The notes below the pieces were generated by a model that saw only the letters and a list, made by a program, of their open reading frames with translations, did no database searches and was not told the DNA's origin. Shown here one piece after another: positions 41,454 through 50,989 of a stretch of DNA of 64,000 nucleotides; the stretch's first letter is position 1, and each line of letters opens with the position of its first letter. The DNA comes from Aestuariibius violaceus (GTDB lineage: Bacteria; Pseudomonadota; Alphaproteobacteria; Rhodobacterales; Rhodobacteraceae), in contig NZ_JBFONT020000002.1 in assembly GCF_040779325.2 (NCBI RefSeq), forward strand, positions 496,001-560,000, written 5' to 3'. The translations under genes and the position numbers were made by a program.

Positions 41454-43415
41454 TCACTCCACCCGCAGGGGCACGCTCGTCAGCTCGGTGTTCCCCTGCG
41501 CCAGAAAATAGCGGATCTCGTAGTTACCAGGAGCCTCCGGCACTTCTACCTCCAGCGGAGAGCCCTCCCGCGTATAGGCATAGGTCTGCCAGCGGTCAGA
41601 TCCCTCGGCATCCGCGGGTCCGATGGCAATGAAATCATCGGGATAGCCGGGTCCGTCCCATTCGATTCTGACCATTTCCCCCGCCGGTGCGGCGGTCGGC
41701 GCGGTAATGACCGCCGACGCTCCTGCGACGGCGATCTGGTTTTCCGCAAGGATGGTGTCGTCCTGCCCCATGAAATACCGGATCACGTACTCCCCCGGCA
41801 TCGTGGGCACTTCCAGCCGCAGCGGATTCCCCTCGCGCACGAAAGTATAGTTCAACCACTGCTCCGATCCCTCCGCATCGACCTTGCCGATCCCGACAAA
41901 GTCATCCTTGTTGGCCGGTCCGGACCAGCCCACGGGGATCGTCTCGCCGACAACTGCAACACTCGGCGCTTCAAGCGACGCAGCGGCCGGTGTCAGCATG
42001 ATCGGCACGGAGACAAGCGAATAGGTCTCTTGATTCATGAAGTACTGGATAACGTAGTCGCCAGGCTCGGTTGGCAGAACCAGGTCGAGCGGCGACCCCT
42101 CGCGGACATAGGTGAAGTTGTCCCACTGTTCGGCCTCTTCGCTTCCGACCTGTCCGATGCCGATGAAGTCGCTGGGATAGGCCGGGCCCGTCCAGGTGAC
42201 GCGGATCGTGTCTCCCGCAACCGCGGCCTCGGGCGCATCGACCGTCGCTTCCGCTGCAAGAACCCGCAAGGCGTGCGATGCGATCGCGCTCTCCCCCTCG
42301 CCGCGGAAGTAGCGGATCACGTAATCGCCCGGCTCGGGCGGAACCAAAAGCGACACCGGGTTGCCTGTCGTCGTATAGGCGTAGTTGGTCCATTGCGCGC
42401 TGCCTGCGGCATCCGCGCGCCCGATGCCGATAAAGTCCAGGTCCTCGTCCGGTCCTGTCCACGTCACGTCAACCTGCGATCCCGCGACCACCTCGACGGG
42501 CCCGGCAATCGATGCCTCACCGGTGCGGGACGGGAAGATGATCTCGACCTCACGCGCCCTGTCGCTGACCGAGAAATCAGCGCTCAAGGTGACTTCGCCG
42601 TCCTCCGCCGTGGCAACGTAGCTGCCTGCGGAAAGCTCCAGCGAAAACGGATTGCCACTCCCCTCCTCCAGAACATCCTCAGGCCCGGCGATCGTCCAGC
42701 GGATGTCGTCACCGAAAGGCGTTTCCTCGGCACCGGCCAAAAGCGCCCGAAACGTCACTTCGAAGCCGGCCGCAACCTCCGGCGCCGCCTCGGTCACTCG
42801 GCCCAGGGCGGCGGTCAACTCGTCAGCATTCTCGGCCGCCGCAAAGATGCCGCCGGTATTCTCCGCAATGCATTGCATCTGCGCGAGCGCATCAGGATCG
42901 TCTCCGACCCCGAACCCCACCACATGGGCAGTGAAGTCCACGCCCTGCTCATTCAACGCAAGCGCCGCATTGCAAGGATCGGCATTACAGGTCTCGACAC
43001 CGTCGGAGACGAGGATCACCGTGGCAGGCCGGTCCTCGTATCCCAGTGTCTCTGCCGCAGCTGTAACCGCGTCTATCATGGGCGTCCTGCCGCGGGGATT
43101 GATCGCCGCGACCGCCGCGTTGATCTGGTCGCGGGTATTCTGGGACGGCTCAACGATCGTTTCGATATCGCTGCAATCCCCTGATCGCCGGTGACCGTAA
43201 ACCGTCAGCCCGAGGTCTCTGTCCGACGGGATTTCCGAGAGAATGCTTCCAACCACATCGCGTGCGATGACGATCTTGTTCACGCCATCGATCTGGCCCC
43301 ACATTGATCGCGACCCATCCAGAACAAGAATCGTCGCCTCTTGCGCCTGCGACGGCGCCGCAAGCCCAAGCAACACTGCGCAAGCAAGACTGGTCTTTCG
43401 AACCGTCTTCGTCAC
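41454..43415 (-). CDS. Secreted VWA protein with four 89-residue tandem repeats
   Basis: A 653-residue exported protein. Signal peptide (CAVLLGLAAPSQAQ); a VWA domain at about 27-205 with a complete MIDAS metal site (DGSRS at 33-37, Thr in GRTPMID, Asp in LVSDGVETC); an intermediate domain (about 215-300); then four repeats starting at 301, 390, 479 and 568, each exactly 89 residues (the last 86). Each repeat holds TWTGP...DFIGIG, a QW or RW, REG, PL and PGDYVIRYF, as in beta-sandwich domains. Start GTG 43415 with GGAGGG upstream. It converges with lpdA (3 bp). Probably a periplasmic or surface binding protein; the partner is unknown. Confidence 0.85.
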   Translation of the reverse strand: MTKTVRKTSLACAVLLGLAAPSQAQEATILVLDGSRSMWGQIDGVNKIVIARDVVGSILSEIPSDRDLGLTVYGHRRSGDCSDIETIVEPSQNTRDQINAAVAAINPRGRTPMIDAVTAAAETLGYEDRPATVILVSDGVETCNADPCNAALALNEQGVDFTAHVVGFGVGDDPDALAQMQCIAENTGGIFAAAENADELTAALGRVTEAAPEVAAGFEVTFRALLAGAEETPFGDDIRWTIAGPEDVLEEGSGNPFSLELSAGSYVATAEDGEVTLSADFSVSDRAREVEIIFPSRTGEASIAGPVEVVAGSQVDVTWTGPDEDLDFIGIGRADAAGSAQWTNYAYTTTGNPVSLLVPPEPGDYVIRYFRGEGESAIASHALRVLAAEATVDAPEAAVAGDTIRVTWTGPAYPSDFIGIGQVGSEEAEQWDNFTYVREGSPLDLVLPTEPGDYVIQYFMNQETYSLVSVPIMLTPAAASLEAPSVAVVGETIPVGWSGPANKDDFVGIGKVDAEGSEQWLNYTFVREGNPLRLEVPTMPGEYVIRYFMGQDDTILAENQIAVAGASAVITAPTAAPAGEMVRIEWDGPGYPDDFIAIGPADAEGSDRWQTYAYTREGSPLEVEVPEAPGNYEIRYFLAQGNTELTSVPLRVE

Positions 43416-43867
43416 CCAATCCCTCCACTCGAGCCTAATGACAACATGTCGAGCCTAGCTGAGTGTGCGCATTTCGTAGGCATGCTCAACCCTCCGCCTA
43501 CTCACAAGACTGATACAAAAGTGACTTTAGGAGTCACCTCTCAACCCAAGCAAGAACTATTCCAGCCACAACAGACCGCAAATTGTCCCAGCTCCAAGAA
43601 CACCGCGACGATCTGGCCTGCGGGCACGGGAACCGCAGTCACCAAACGTTTCAGCTCGCCCTCCGGAACGACGGCTTTCGTGACTTGAACCGGCCCCGCT
43701 CTGCGCTTTTCCGCCTGTTTGAAAATAAGTTATCATATGTCAACGCAAAGCCCCTTTTAACCAGCCCATCACCGCCCACATCGACGGAACGGCGGTACTC
43801 GTCCGTATCATTACGAGGCGTGCACACCCGAAAGACGGAACGCCGCTAAAAACTAGGAGGCATGCAA
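43416..43867. other. 452-bp non-coding stretch
   Basis: Between the divergent VWA and outer-membrane-protein genes. No supported gene and no repeats of note. A TATCAT at 43806 may be a -10 box for the porin-like gene, without a good -35. AGGAGG at 43855-43860 is its ribosome binding site. Confidence 0.45.
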
Positions 43868-44542
43868 ATGCACAGAATGATTTCGCTCACGGCCCTAGGT
43901 TTCGTTATGACCTCGCCCGCGCTGGCTGGGGGACTTATCGAGCCTGCACCGGAACCCATCGTACAGCCGCCGGTGGTCGTGGCGCCGCCCGCCCCGACGT
44001 TCAGCTTCGCTGGACCTTATGTCGGTGTCGGCATCGGGACAGGAACGTTCACGGCCGAAGGCAACAATGATTTCGATGATGAAGCCGAGAACTTCTTCAA
44101 CGCGATCGATGACGATGACAGCGCCGCGTATTACCAGCTTCACGCCGGTTACAATTTCGTGCGCAACAACTTCGTCTTCGGTCCCGAAGTGGCCCTCTTC
44201 AACGGTGAAAGCGAGCTGTCGGACGACGTGACAGTCGGCAACGCCAGCGAAGCCACCGATGCTGAGGTGGATCTTGGAGCCCGTCTGATGGGCCGCGCTG
44301 GCTACCAGTTCGGCCGCGTCATGCCGTATCTCACTGCGGGTCTCACCTATCTCGAGATCGAAGCCGATGGCGACGATCTGAGCGATACCGGCTTTGCAGT
44401 CGGTGTTGGTGCAGACGTGCTCGTGACAGAGCAGTTCATGATCGGTGTCGAATACATCCAGAACGACTTCGACGAGTTCGACGACACCGACGCCGACGTT
44501 GATTACGAGACGATCGCGCTGCGCGGATCCTTCCGCTTCTGA
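43868..44542 (+). CDS. Outer-membrane beta-barrel protein
   Basis: A 224-residue outer-membrane protein: signal peptide ending SPALA, a proline-rich linker (EPAPEPIVQPPVVVAPPAP), then an eight-strand-type barrel with alternating residues (YVGVGIGTGTF, YYQLHAGYNFVRNNFVFGPE, GRAGYQFGRVMPYLTAGL) and the C-terminal phenylalanine (LRGSFRF) recognised by the BAM complex. Similar to Omp25/Omp31-like porin-type proteins. AGGAGG is 7 nt from ATG 43868 but only 1 nt from ATG 43862, so 43868 is the likely start. Acidic loops may bind cations. Confidence 0.87.
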   Translation: MHRMISLTALGFVMTSPALAGGLIEPAPEPIVQPPVVVAPPAPTFSFAGPYVGVGIGTGTFTAEGNNDFDDEAENFFNAIDDDDSAAYYQLHAGYNFVRNNFVFGPEVALFNGESELSDDVTVGNASEATDAEVDLGARLMGRAGYQFGRVMPYLTAGLTYLEIEADGDDLSDTGFAVGVGADVLVTEQFMIGVEYIQNDFDEFDDTDADVDYETIALRGSFRF

Positions 44543-44561
44543 TCCGATCGCCAGACCACGG

Positions 44562-44591
44562 AAAGGCCGCTCCATCCGGGGCGGCCTTTTT
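44562..44591 (+). terminator. Rho-independent terminator of the outer-membrane protein gene
   Basis: The stem AAAGGCCGCTCC (44562-44573) pairs with GGGGCGGCCTTT (44578-44589), one G-T pair, loop ATCC, followed by a T-rich tail. It ends 49 bp before the next MFS gene. Confidence 0.85.
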
Positions 44592-44640
44592 CTTTACGCG
44601 GGGCGTTGACGCCGCCGCGGCCTGCGGGCAGGGCGGGGTC

Positions 44641-45807
44641 ATGGCAGCCGAACGCACATCCTGGGCAGTGGTCGTCCTGATCTGGCTCGCGGGCCTCGGT
44701 GCAGCCGCCCAATACGCCAAGATCAGTGTCGTCTTCGACCGCCTGCCGGAGCTCTACCCCGAAGCGGGAGAGGCCCTTGGCTTCGCCGTGTCTCTCGTCG
44801 GGGTGACCGGTATCGTCCTCGGTGTGGTCGCGGGACTTCTGGTGGCCCGGATCGGCTACCGGAGATCGCTTTTTGGGGCGCTGCTCCTCGGCGGCACCAT
44901 CTCCCTTTATCAGGCCACGACGCCTGCCTTCCCGCTCTTCCTGACGTCCCGGGTGATCGAGGGCATCTCCCATCTGGCCCTCGTCGTCGCGGCCCCCACG
45001 CTGATCGCCCAGGTCACGAAACCCCGCGACGCGGGCCTTGCCCTTACCCTCTGGGGCACGTTCTTCGGCGTCGCCTTCGCGCTCTTGACCTTCCTCGGTC
45101 TGCCGTTCGCCGCCCGCTGGGGCGTTCCGGCGCTCTTCCTCGCCCACGGCGCCTACCTGATCGGCTTCGCCGCGATCCTGTCCATCTGGCTTCCCCGCGA
45201 CGAATGGCGCGCGGCGCAGCCAATCCGGCTGACCGATCTGCTCTCCCGCCACGGCATCATCTACCGCTCGCCTCGCATAAGTGCCCCCGCCATCGGCTGG
45301 CTCTTCTACACCTTCTGCTTCGTCAGCCTGCTGACCCTGCTGCCCCCTTATCTGACCCCCGAAAACCGTCTCTGGGTCATGACAGCGATCCCGCTGATCT
45401 CGATCCTGTCCTCCATGACCCTGGGCGTGTTCCTCCTGAAGTGGCTCCACCCGGTTCGCGTTATCGAGATCGGCTTTGTCACCTCAGCCGCAACGGCCCT
45501 CGCACTCCTCGCCCTTCCCGGCAATCCGGCGCTCTGCCTCGCCCTCGCCGCCGGGATGGGTCTTGTCCAGGGGGCAAGCTTTGCCGCCGTCCCGCGCCTG
45601 AACCCCGATGACGACGACCGCGCCGCATCCAACGGTGCCATCGCCCAGACGGGCAACATCGGCAACACTCTCGGTACCCCTGTCCTCCTCGGCATCATCG
45701 GCTTCGCCGGTCATGCCGGTTTCATGCTGACACTCGCTGTCGCCCTCTCCTTGGGCGCCTTGTCCCATTGGGCTCTCGCAACGCGCAGACGTCGCGGCAG
45801 CGCATGA
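44641..45807 (+). CDS. MFS transporter
   Basis: A 388-residue permease with twelve membrane segments. VVAGLLVARIGYRRSLFGAL (loop 2-3 motif region), LGGTISLYQATTPAFPLFLT, RVIEGISHLALVVAAPTLIA and LGLPFAARWGVPALFLAHGA are typical of the NreB/CynX-like MFS group. Substrate unknown. Its stop lies 2 bp before the SOS box of uvrA. Confidence 0.83.
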   Translation: MAAERTSWAVVVLIWLAGLGAAAQYAKISVVFDRLPELYPEAGEALGFAVSLVGVTGIVLGVVAGLLVARIGYRRSLFGALLLGGTISLYQATTPAFPLFLTSRVIEGISHLALVVAAPTLIAQVTKPRDAGLALTLWGTFFGVAFALLTFLGLPFAARWGVPALFLAHGAYLIGFAAILSIWLPRDEWRAAQPIRLTDLLSRHGIIYRSPRISAPAIGWLFYTFCFVSLLTLLPPYLTPENRLWVMTAIPLISILSSMTLGVFLLKWLHPVRVIEIGFVTSAATALALLALPGNPALCLALAAGMGLVQGASFAAVPRLNPDDDDRAASNGAIAQTGNIGNTLGTPVLLGIIGFAGHAGFMLTLAVALSLGALSHWALATRRRRGSA

Positions 45808-45809
45808 AA

Positions 45810-45824
45810 GTTCTCTTAACGTTC
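45810..45824 (+). promoter_or_regulatory. LexA (SOS) box of uvrA
   Basis: GTTC (45810-45813) and GTTC (45821-45824) are separated by exactly 7 bp. GTTC-N7-GTTC is the LexA-binding sequence described for Rhodobacter sphaeroides and other alphaproteobacteria, and uvrA is a classical member of that regulon. It lies 69 bp upstream of the uvrA start. Confidence 0.82.
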
Positions 45825-45892
45825 TCATTTTTCCGTTGGAGACTCACCCAGCATCGCCTATCTGGGCTGATAACAGTTAACGGGGACCGTTG

Positions 45893-48787
45893 ATGGCCGA
45901 GCTGAAGAAGATCGAAGTCCGCGGCGCGCGCGAGCACAATCTCAAGAATATCGACGTCGATATCCCCCGGGACGAACTCGTGGTGATCACCGGGTTGTCC
46001 GGCTCGGGCAAGTCGTCGCTGGCCTTCGACACGATCTATGCCGAAGGCCAGCGCCGCTATGTCGAAAGCCTCTCGGCCTATGCGCGGCAGTTCCTCGATA
46101 TGATGGAAAAGCCGGATGTCGATCACATCTCGGGCCTCTCCCCCGCGATCTCCATCGAGCAGAAGACGACGTCCAAAAACCCCCGCTCCACCGTCGGCAC
46201 GGTGACGGAGATCTACGACTACATGCGCCTGCTCTTCGCTCGCGTCGGCACACCCTACAGCCCCGCGACAGGCCTGCCCATCGAGGCACAGCAGGTGCAG
46301 GACATGGTCGACCGGACCATGGCGATGGAGGAAGGCACCCGCGGCTACCTCCTCGCCCCCATCATCCGCGACCGGAAAGGCGAGTACCGCAAGGAGTTTC
46401 TGGAGCTGCGCAAGCAAGGCTTCCAGCGGGTCAAGGTGGACGGCGAATTCTACGAACTGGACGAGCCCCCCACGCTCGACAAGAAGTTCCGCCACGACAT
46501 CGACGTGGTGGTCGACCGGATCGTGATCCGCGACGGGCTGGAGACCCGGCTTGCGGACAGCTTCCGCACCGCGCTCGATCTGGCCGACGGCATCGCGATC
46601 CTCGAAACCGCGCCCGCCGAAGGCGAGCCCGAGCGCATTACCTTCTCCGAAAACTTCGCCTGCCCGGAAGGCGGTTTCACGATCCCCGAGATCGAACCGC
46701 GCCTCTTTTCCTTCAACGCGCCCTTCGGCGCCTGCCCCTCCTGCGACGGCCTTGGCGTAGAGCTCTTCTTCGACGAACGTCTGGTCGTGCCCGATCAGGC
46801 GCTCAAGATCGCCGACGGCGCCCTCGCCCCATGGCGAAAAGGCAAGAGCCCGTACTTCCTGCAAACGATCGAGGCACTCGCCAAGCACTACAAGTTCCGC
46901 AAGGACGCCAAGTGGAAGGACCTGCCAGAGAAGATCCAGCAGGTCTTCCTCTACGGCTCGGGCGACGAGGAAATCCAGTTCCGCTACGACGAAGGCGGCC
47001 GCGTCTATCAGGTCAAGCGCACCTTCGAAGGGGTGATCCCCAACATGGAACGCCGCTATCGCGAGACCGACTCAAGCTGGGTCCGCGAGGAATTCGAGCG
47101 CTACCAGAACAACCGCCCCTGCGGCACTTGCCACGGCTACCGCCTCCGGCCAGAGGCGTTGGCGGTCAAGATCGGTTCCGCCAAGGACGGGCAAGGGAAT
47201 GGTCTTCTCCATGTCGGTCAGGTCGTCGAAATGTCGATCAGAGAGGCCGCCGCCTGGTGCGAGACCGTGCCGGACAGCTTGACCGCCCAGAAAAATGAGA
47301 TCGCGCGGGCCATCCTGAAAGAGATCCGCGAACGGCTCGGCTTCCTGAACAATGTCGGCCTCGAATACCTCACCCTCTCCCGCAACGCAGGCACCCTATC
47401 GGGCGGCGAAAGCCAGCGGATTCGCCTCGCCTCCCAGATCGGCTCGGGGCTGACGGGCGTCCTCTACGTCCTCGACGAACCTTCCATTGGCCTCCATCAG
47501 CGGGACAACGATCGCTTGCTGACAACGCTCAAGAACCTGCGCGATCAGGGCAACACCGTGATCGTCGTCGAACACGACGAGGAAGCGATCCGCGAGGCTG
47601 ACTACGTCTTCGACATCGGCCCCGGCGCCGGCGTCCATGGGGGCGAGGTCGTGGCCCACGGCACCCCGTCCGAGATCATCGGCAACGCCAAGTCGATCAC
47701 CGGCGACTACCTTGCCGGGCGGCGCGAGATCGCCGTGCCCCTCGACCGCCGCAAGGGCAACAAGGGCAACAAGAAGAAGGTCACGGTCAAGAAGGCCTCC
47801 GGGAACAACCTCCAGAACATCGACGTCGACTTTCCCTTGGGCAAATTCGTCTGCGTGACGGGCGTGTCAGGGGGCGGCAAGTCGACCTTGACGATCGAGA
47901 CGCTCTTCAAGACGGCCTCGATGCAACTCAACGGCGCGCGCCAGACCCCGGCCCCCTGCGAGACGATCAAGGGCCTCGAACATCTCGACAAGGTCATCGA
48001 CATCGACCAGCGTCCCATTGGCCGCACCCCCCGCTCGAACCCCGCCACCTATACCGGCGCTTTCACCCCCATCCGCGATTGGTTCGCGGGCCTGCCTGAG
48101 TCCAAGGCGCGCGGCTACAAGCCCGGCCGCTTCAGCTTCAACGTCAAGGGCGGCCGGTGCGAGGCCTGCCAGGGCGACGGCGTCATCAAGATCGAGATGC
48201 ACTTCCTGCCGGACGTCTACGTCACCTGCGAAACCTGCCATGGCGCGCGCTACAACCGCGAAACGCTCGAGATCAAGTTCAAGGGCAAATCCATCGCCGA
48301 CGTGCTGGATATGACGGTGGAGGACGCACAGGAGTTCTTCAAGGCGGTCCCCAGCATCCGCGAGAAGATGGATGCTCTCGTCCGTGTCGGTCTCGGCTAC
48401 ATCAAGGTTGGCCAGCAGGCGACCACACTTTCGGGCGGCGAGGCGCAGCGCGTGAAGCTGTCAAAGGAACTCGCCAAGCGGTCCACCGGCCGAACGCTCT
48501 ACATCCTCGACGAGCCCACGACGGGGCTCCATTTCGAAGACGTCCGCAAGCTGCTGGAAGTGCTGCACGAGCTGGTCGATCAGGGAAACACCGTCGTCGT
48601 GATCGAACACAATCTCGACGTCGTGAAGACCGCCGACTGGATCATCGATATCGGCCCCGAGGGCGGCGATGGCGGCGGCACGGTCGTCGCAACCGGAACG
48701 CCGGAAGACGTTGCCCTCGTCGCAGAGAGCCACACGGGCCACTACCTCAAACCGATGCTGAGTGCGCGGAAGGTCGCTGCGGAATAA
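45893..48787 (+). CDS. uvrA: Excinuclease ABC subunit A
   Basis: A 964-residue ATPase that finds bulky DNA lesions and loads UvrB. Two ABC ATPase halves: GLSGSGKSSLAFDTIYAEGQ (first Walker A), and GVSGGGKSTLTIETLF (second); LSGGESQRIRLASQIG and LSGGEAQRVKLSKELA are the two signature motifs. Zinc-site cysteines occur in CPSCDGLG, CGTCHGYR, CEACQGDG and CETCHGAR. The start is ATG 45893, directly after an in-frame TTG. SOS control is visible at 45810. Works with the Mfd protein encoded at 14938. Confidence 0.97.
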   Translation: MAELKKIEVRGAREHNLKNIDVDIPRDELVVITGLSGSGKSSLAFDTIYAEGQRRYVESLSAYARQFLDMMEKPDVDHISGLSPAISIEQKTTSKNPRSTVGTVTEIYDYMRLLFARVGTPYSPATGLPIEAQQVQDMVDRTMAMEEGTRGYLLAPIIRDRKGEYRKEFLELRKQGFQRVKVDGEFYELDEPPTLDKKFRHDIDVVVDRIVIRDGLETRLADSFRTALDLADGIAILETAPAEGEPERITFSENFACPEGGFTIPEIEPRLFSFNAPFGACPSCDGLGVELFFDERLVVPDQALKIADGALAPWRKGKSPYFLQTIEALAKHYKFRKDAKWKDLPEKIQQVFLYGSGDEEIQFRYDEGGRVYQVKRTFEGVIPNMERRYRETDSSWVREEFERYQNNRPCGTCHGYRLRPEALAVKIGSAKDGQGNGLLHVGQVVEMSIREAAAWCETVPDSLTAQKNEIARAILKEIRERLGFLNNVGLEYLTLSRNAGTLSGGESQRIRLASQIGSGLTGVLYVLDEPSIGLHQRDNDRLLTTLKNLRDQGNTVIVVEHDEEAIREADYVFDIGPGAGVHGGEVVAHGTPSEIIGNAKSITGDYLAGRREIAVPLDRRKGNKGNKKKVTVKKASGNNLQNIDVDFPLGKFVCVTGVSGGGKSTLTIETLFKTASMQLNGARQTPAPCETIKGLEHLDKVIDIDQRPIGRTPRSNPATYTGAFTPIRDWFAGLPESKARGYKPGRFSFNVKGGRCEACQGDGVIKIEMHFLPDVYVTCETCHGARYNRETLEIKFKGKSIADVLDMTVEDAQEFFKAVPSIREKMDALVRVGLGYIKVGQQATTLSGGEAQRVKLSKELAKRSTGRTLYILDEPTTGLHFEDVRKLLEVLHELVDQGNTVVVIEHNLDVVKTADWIIDIGPEGGDGGGTVVATGTPEDVALVAESHTGHYLKPMLSARKVAAE

Positions 48788-48801
48788 TCCGCAGCCCCGT
48801 A

Positions 48802-48945
48802 ATCAGTCCAGCGCCACTCCGATCAGCACCAACGCCACCAAACCGGCTACGGCATAGGCCCAACCGGGCGCGGTGATCGTCAGATCCGATTTCAGCCACG
48901 TCGCAACGCTGTTCTTGTCGGTGGTATTTTCGGTCGGTTCTTGCA
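48802..48945 (-). CDS. Small membrane protein (47 aa)
   Basis: Opens with ATG 48945 preceded by AAAGGAACGCGAC, a good ribosome binding site. The product begins MQEPTENTTDKNSVATWLKS and ends in one membrane helix (WAYAVAGLVALVLIGVALD). It converges with uvrA (14 bp between stops). The combination of site, length and helix makes it a probable real mini-protein; no family recognised. Confidence 0.6.
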
Positions 48946-49082
48946 TGTCGCGTTCCTTTCCCAAGCGTTTCTGTCAGAAAGCTGGGGTTTGATCCGCTGC
49001 TTGCAAGATGCGCGCCGGATCTATCGCATCCGCTGGCCTCTGATTGGCGATTGACCGCTGATTTGACGCAATCCGATACCGT

Positions 49083-49952
49083 TCAGGATCGGCCCTTCGC
49101 CGAGAATCGCGGCAACATTGCACTGAAATCCCTACCCTTCCCGCCCTCGTCCTCAACAAACTGCGCGTAAAGCTCCATCGCCCGCTGACCCATCGGCGTG
49201 TCCGCGTCCACCGCCTCCGCCGCCATCTGGCTGAGGCGCAGGTCCTTCAGCATCAGTTCCGCCGCGAAACCGGGCTTGTAATCGTTGTCCGCCGGGCTCT
49301 GCGGTCCGATCCCCGGCGCCGGGCAATAGGCGTTGAGGCTCCAGGAATAGCCCGACGAGGTTGAGACCACATCGAACATCGCCTGCCGGTCGAGGCCCAG
49401 CTTGTCGGCCAGCCCAAAGGCCTCGCAGGTCGCGATCATCGTCGCACCCAGGATCATGTTGTTGCAGATCTTCGCCGCCTGCCCGTTCCCCGACGCGCCG
49501 CAATAGACAGCCTTCTGCCCCATCACGTCGAAAAGCGGCGCCGCCGCGGCGTAGGCGGCCTCGGTGCCGCCGACCATGAAGGTCAGCGTCCCCGCCTGCG
49601 CCCCGCCGATCCCGCCCGAGACCGGCGCATCGAGCGAAAGCAGACCCCGCGCCCCGGCCCCGTCCGCCACGGTCCGCGCGCTGTCCACGTCGACTGTCGA
49701 GCAGTCCAGATGGGTCGCCCCCTCGACCATCGCCGGATGGATATCGTCGGCAACCGCCCGCAGGATCTTCCCGTCCGGCAGCATGGTGATGACGATCGCG
49801 GCATCCTTGGCGGCGTCCGCCGCGCTGTCTGCCAGAGGTATGTCCTCAGGCCGCGCGACCGTGTCGTAGCCCATCACGTCGTGCCCCGCGGCGATCAGGT
49901 TGCGCGCCATCGGCGCCCCCATGTTCCCCAACCCGATAAACCCGATCCTCAT
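49083..49952 (-). CDS. mmsB: 3-hydroxyisobutyrate dehydrogenase
   Basis: NAD-dependent oxidation of 3-hydroxyisobutyrate to methylmalonate semialdehyde in valine breakdown. The 289-residue protein has IGFIGLGNMGAPMARNLIAA (NAD site), LDAPVSGGIGGAQAGTLTFM (substrate motif) and GNGQAAKICNNMILGATMIA with the catalytic Lys. Its start overlaps the stop of the hydrolase gene upstream (ATGA). Last gene of the valine operon. Confidence 0.94.
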   Translation of the reverse strand: MRIGFIGLGNMGAPMARNLIAAGHDVMGYDTVARPEDIPLADSAADAAKDAAIVITMLPDGKILRAVADDIHPAMVEGATHLDCSTVDVDSARTVADGAGARGLLSLDAPVSGGIGGAQAGTLTFMVGGTEAAYAAAAPLFDVMGQKAVYCGASGNGQAAKICNNMILGATMIATCEAFGLADKLGLDRQAMFDVVSTSSGYSWSLNAYCPAPGIGPQSPADNDYKPGFAAELMLKDLRLSQMAAEAVDADTPMGQRAMELYAQFVEDEGGKGRDFSAMLPRFSAKGRS

Positions 49953-50989
49953 ACCCTCTCCCCCTCCAAATCCAGCGGCGCCTCAAGCGGGGCAAGAAAC
50001 GCCTCGACCTCCCCCTCAGGAACATCATGCAGATCGTGCCGCCACCTAGGGTTCCGATCCTTATCGATAATCAACGCCCGGATGCCTTCCAGGAAATCCC
50101 CGTGCTCAGACGCACGCGAGGTCGCCCGGTATTCCATCGCAAGCGCCTCTTCGATCTGCGTCCCCTTCCCATGCGACCCGATCAGACGCGCCGCGACCGC
50201 CATCGCCAGCGGAGAGTTCCGCCGCATCGCCTTCAGCGTCTCACCCGCCGCCTCCGACCCATCCGCCTCCAGCCGCGCGACGTAATCGTGCAAGTGATCC
50301 CCAGTGAAGATCCGGTCGATCCAATCCCGATCAACCGCAATGTTCCGATCCTCAGGCTCGATTGCCGCCTCCAGGATCGGCGCCACCCGCCCCGTTCGGA
50401 CAAGCTCTTCTTTCATGGCAGCCCACGTCCCCCCCGGCAGGTAATGATCCGCAAACCCCGCCTCGATCGCATCGCCCGCGGCCATCCGCGCCGCAGTCAG
50501 CGCCAGGTAGAACCCGAGCCGCCCTGGCGCCTGCGCGAGCAACAGCGACCCCCCCACATCCGGCACCAGCCCGATCCCAGTCTCCGGCATCGCGATCCGG
50601 CTGCTTTCGCCCACGATCCGGTGCGACCCGTGACAGCCCAGCCCGACCCCGCCGCCCATCGTGAACCCCTGCAGGAAGCTGACGACCGGCTTCGGATACC
50701 GCGCAATCTTCGCGTTCATCCGGTATTCGTCCGTCCAGAACCGTGCCCCGTAATCGAACTCTCCCCGCCGCCCGGCCGCATAGATCTCTGCCAGATCGCC
50801 CCCGGCACAGAAGGCACGCTCCCCCTCCGCATCGAGAATGACGACCGCCACGTCGTCATCCAAACGCCAGCGATCGAACGCCTTCTCGATCTCCCCGCAC
50901 ATCGCCCAACTCAGCGCGTTCAGCGCGTCCGGGCGGTTCAGTGTGATGCGCCCCGCCTGCCCGTCCTTCCGGATGATGACGTCGCTCAT
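49949..50989 (-). CDS. 3-hydroxyisobutyryl-CoA hydrolase (enoyl-CoA hydratase family)
   Basis: A 346-residue crotonase-fold enzyme that frees 3-hydroxyisobutyrate from its CoA ester before mmsB acts. RITLNRPDALNALSWAMCGE, FCAGGDLAEIYAAGRRGEF, GFTMGGGVGLGCHGSHRIVG and AMPETGIGLVPDVGGSLLLA match HIBYL-CoA hydrolases; the long C-terminal extension is also typical. ATG 50989 overlaps the stop of the acyl-CoA dehydrogenase gene (ATGA). A longer open frame to 51130 lies inside that gene and is not used. Confidence 0.9.
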   Translation of the reverse strand: MSDVIIRKDGQAGRITLNRPDALNALSWAMCGEIEKAFDRWRLDDDVAVVILDAEGERAFCAGGDLAEIYAAGRRGEFDYGARFWTDEYRMNAKIARYPKPVVSFLQGFTMGGGVGLGCHGSHRIVGESSRIAMPETGIGLVPDVGGSLLLAQAPGRLGFYLALTAARMAAGDAIEAGFADHYLPGGTWAAMKEELVRTGRVAPILEAAIEPEDRNIAVDRDWIDRIFTGDHLHDYVARLEADGSEAAGETLKAMRRNSPLAMAVAARLIGSHGKGTQIEEALAMEYRATSRASEHGDFLEGIRALIIDKDRNPRWRHDLHDVPEGEVEAFLAPLEAPLDLEGERV

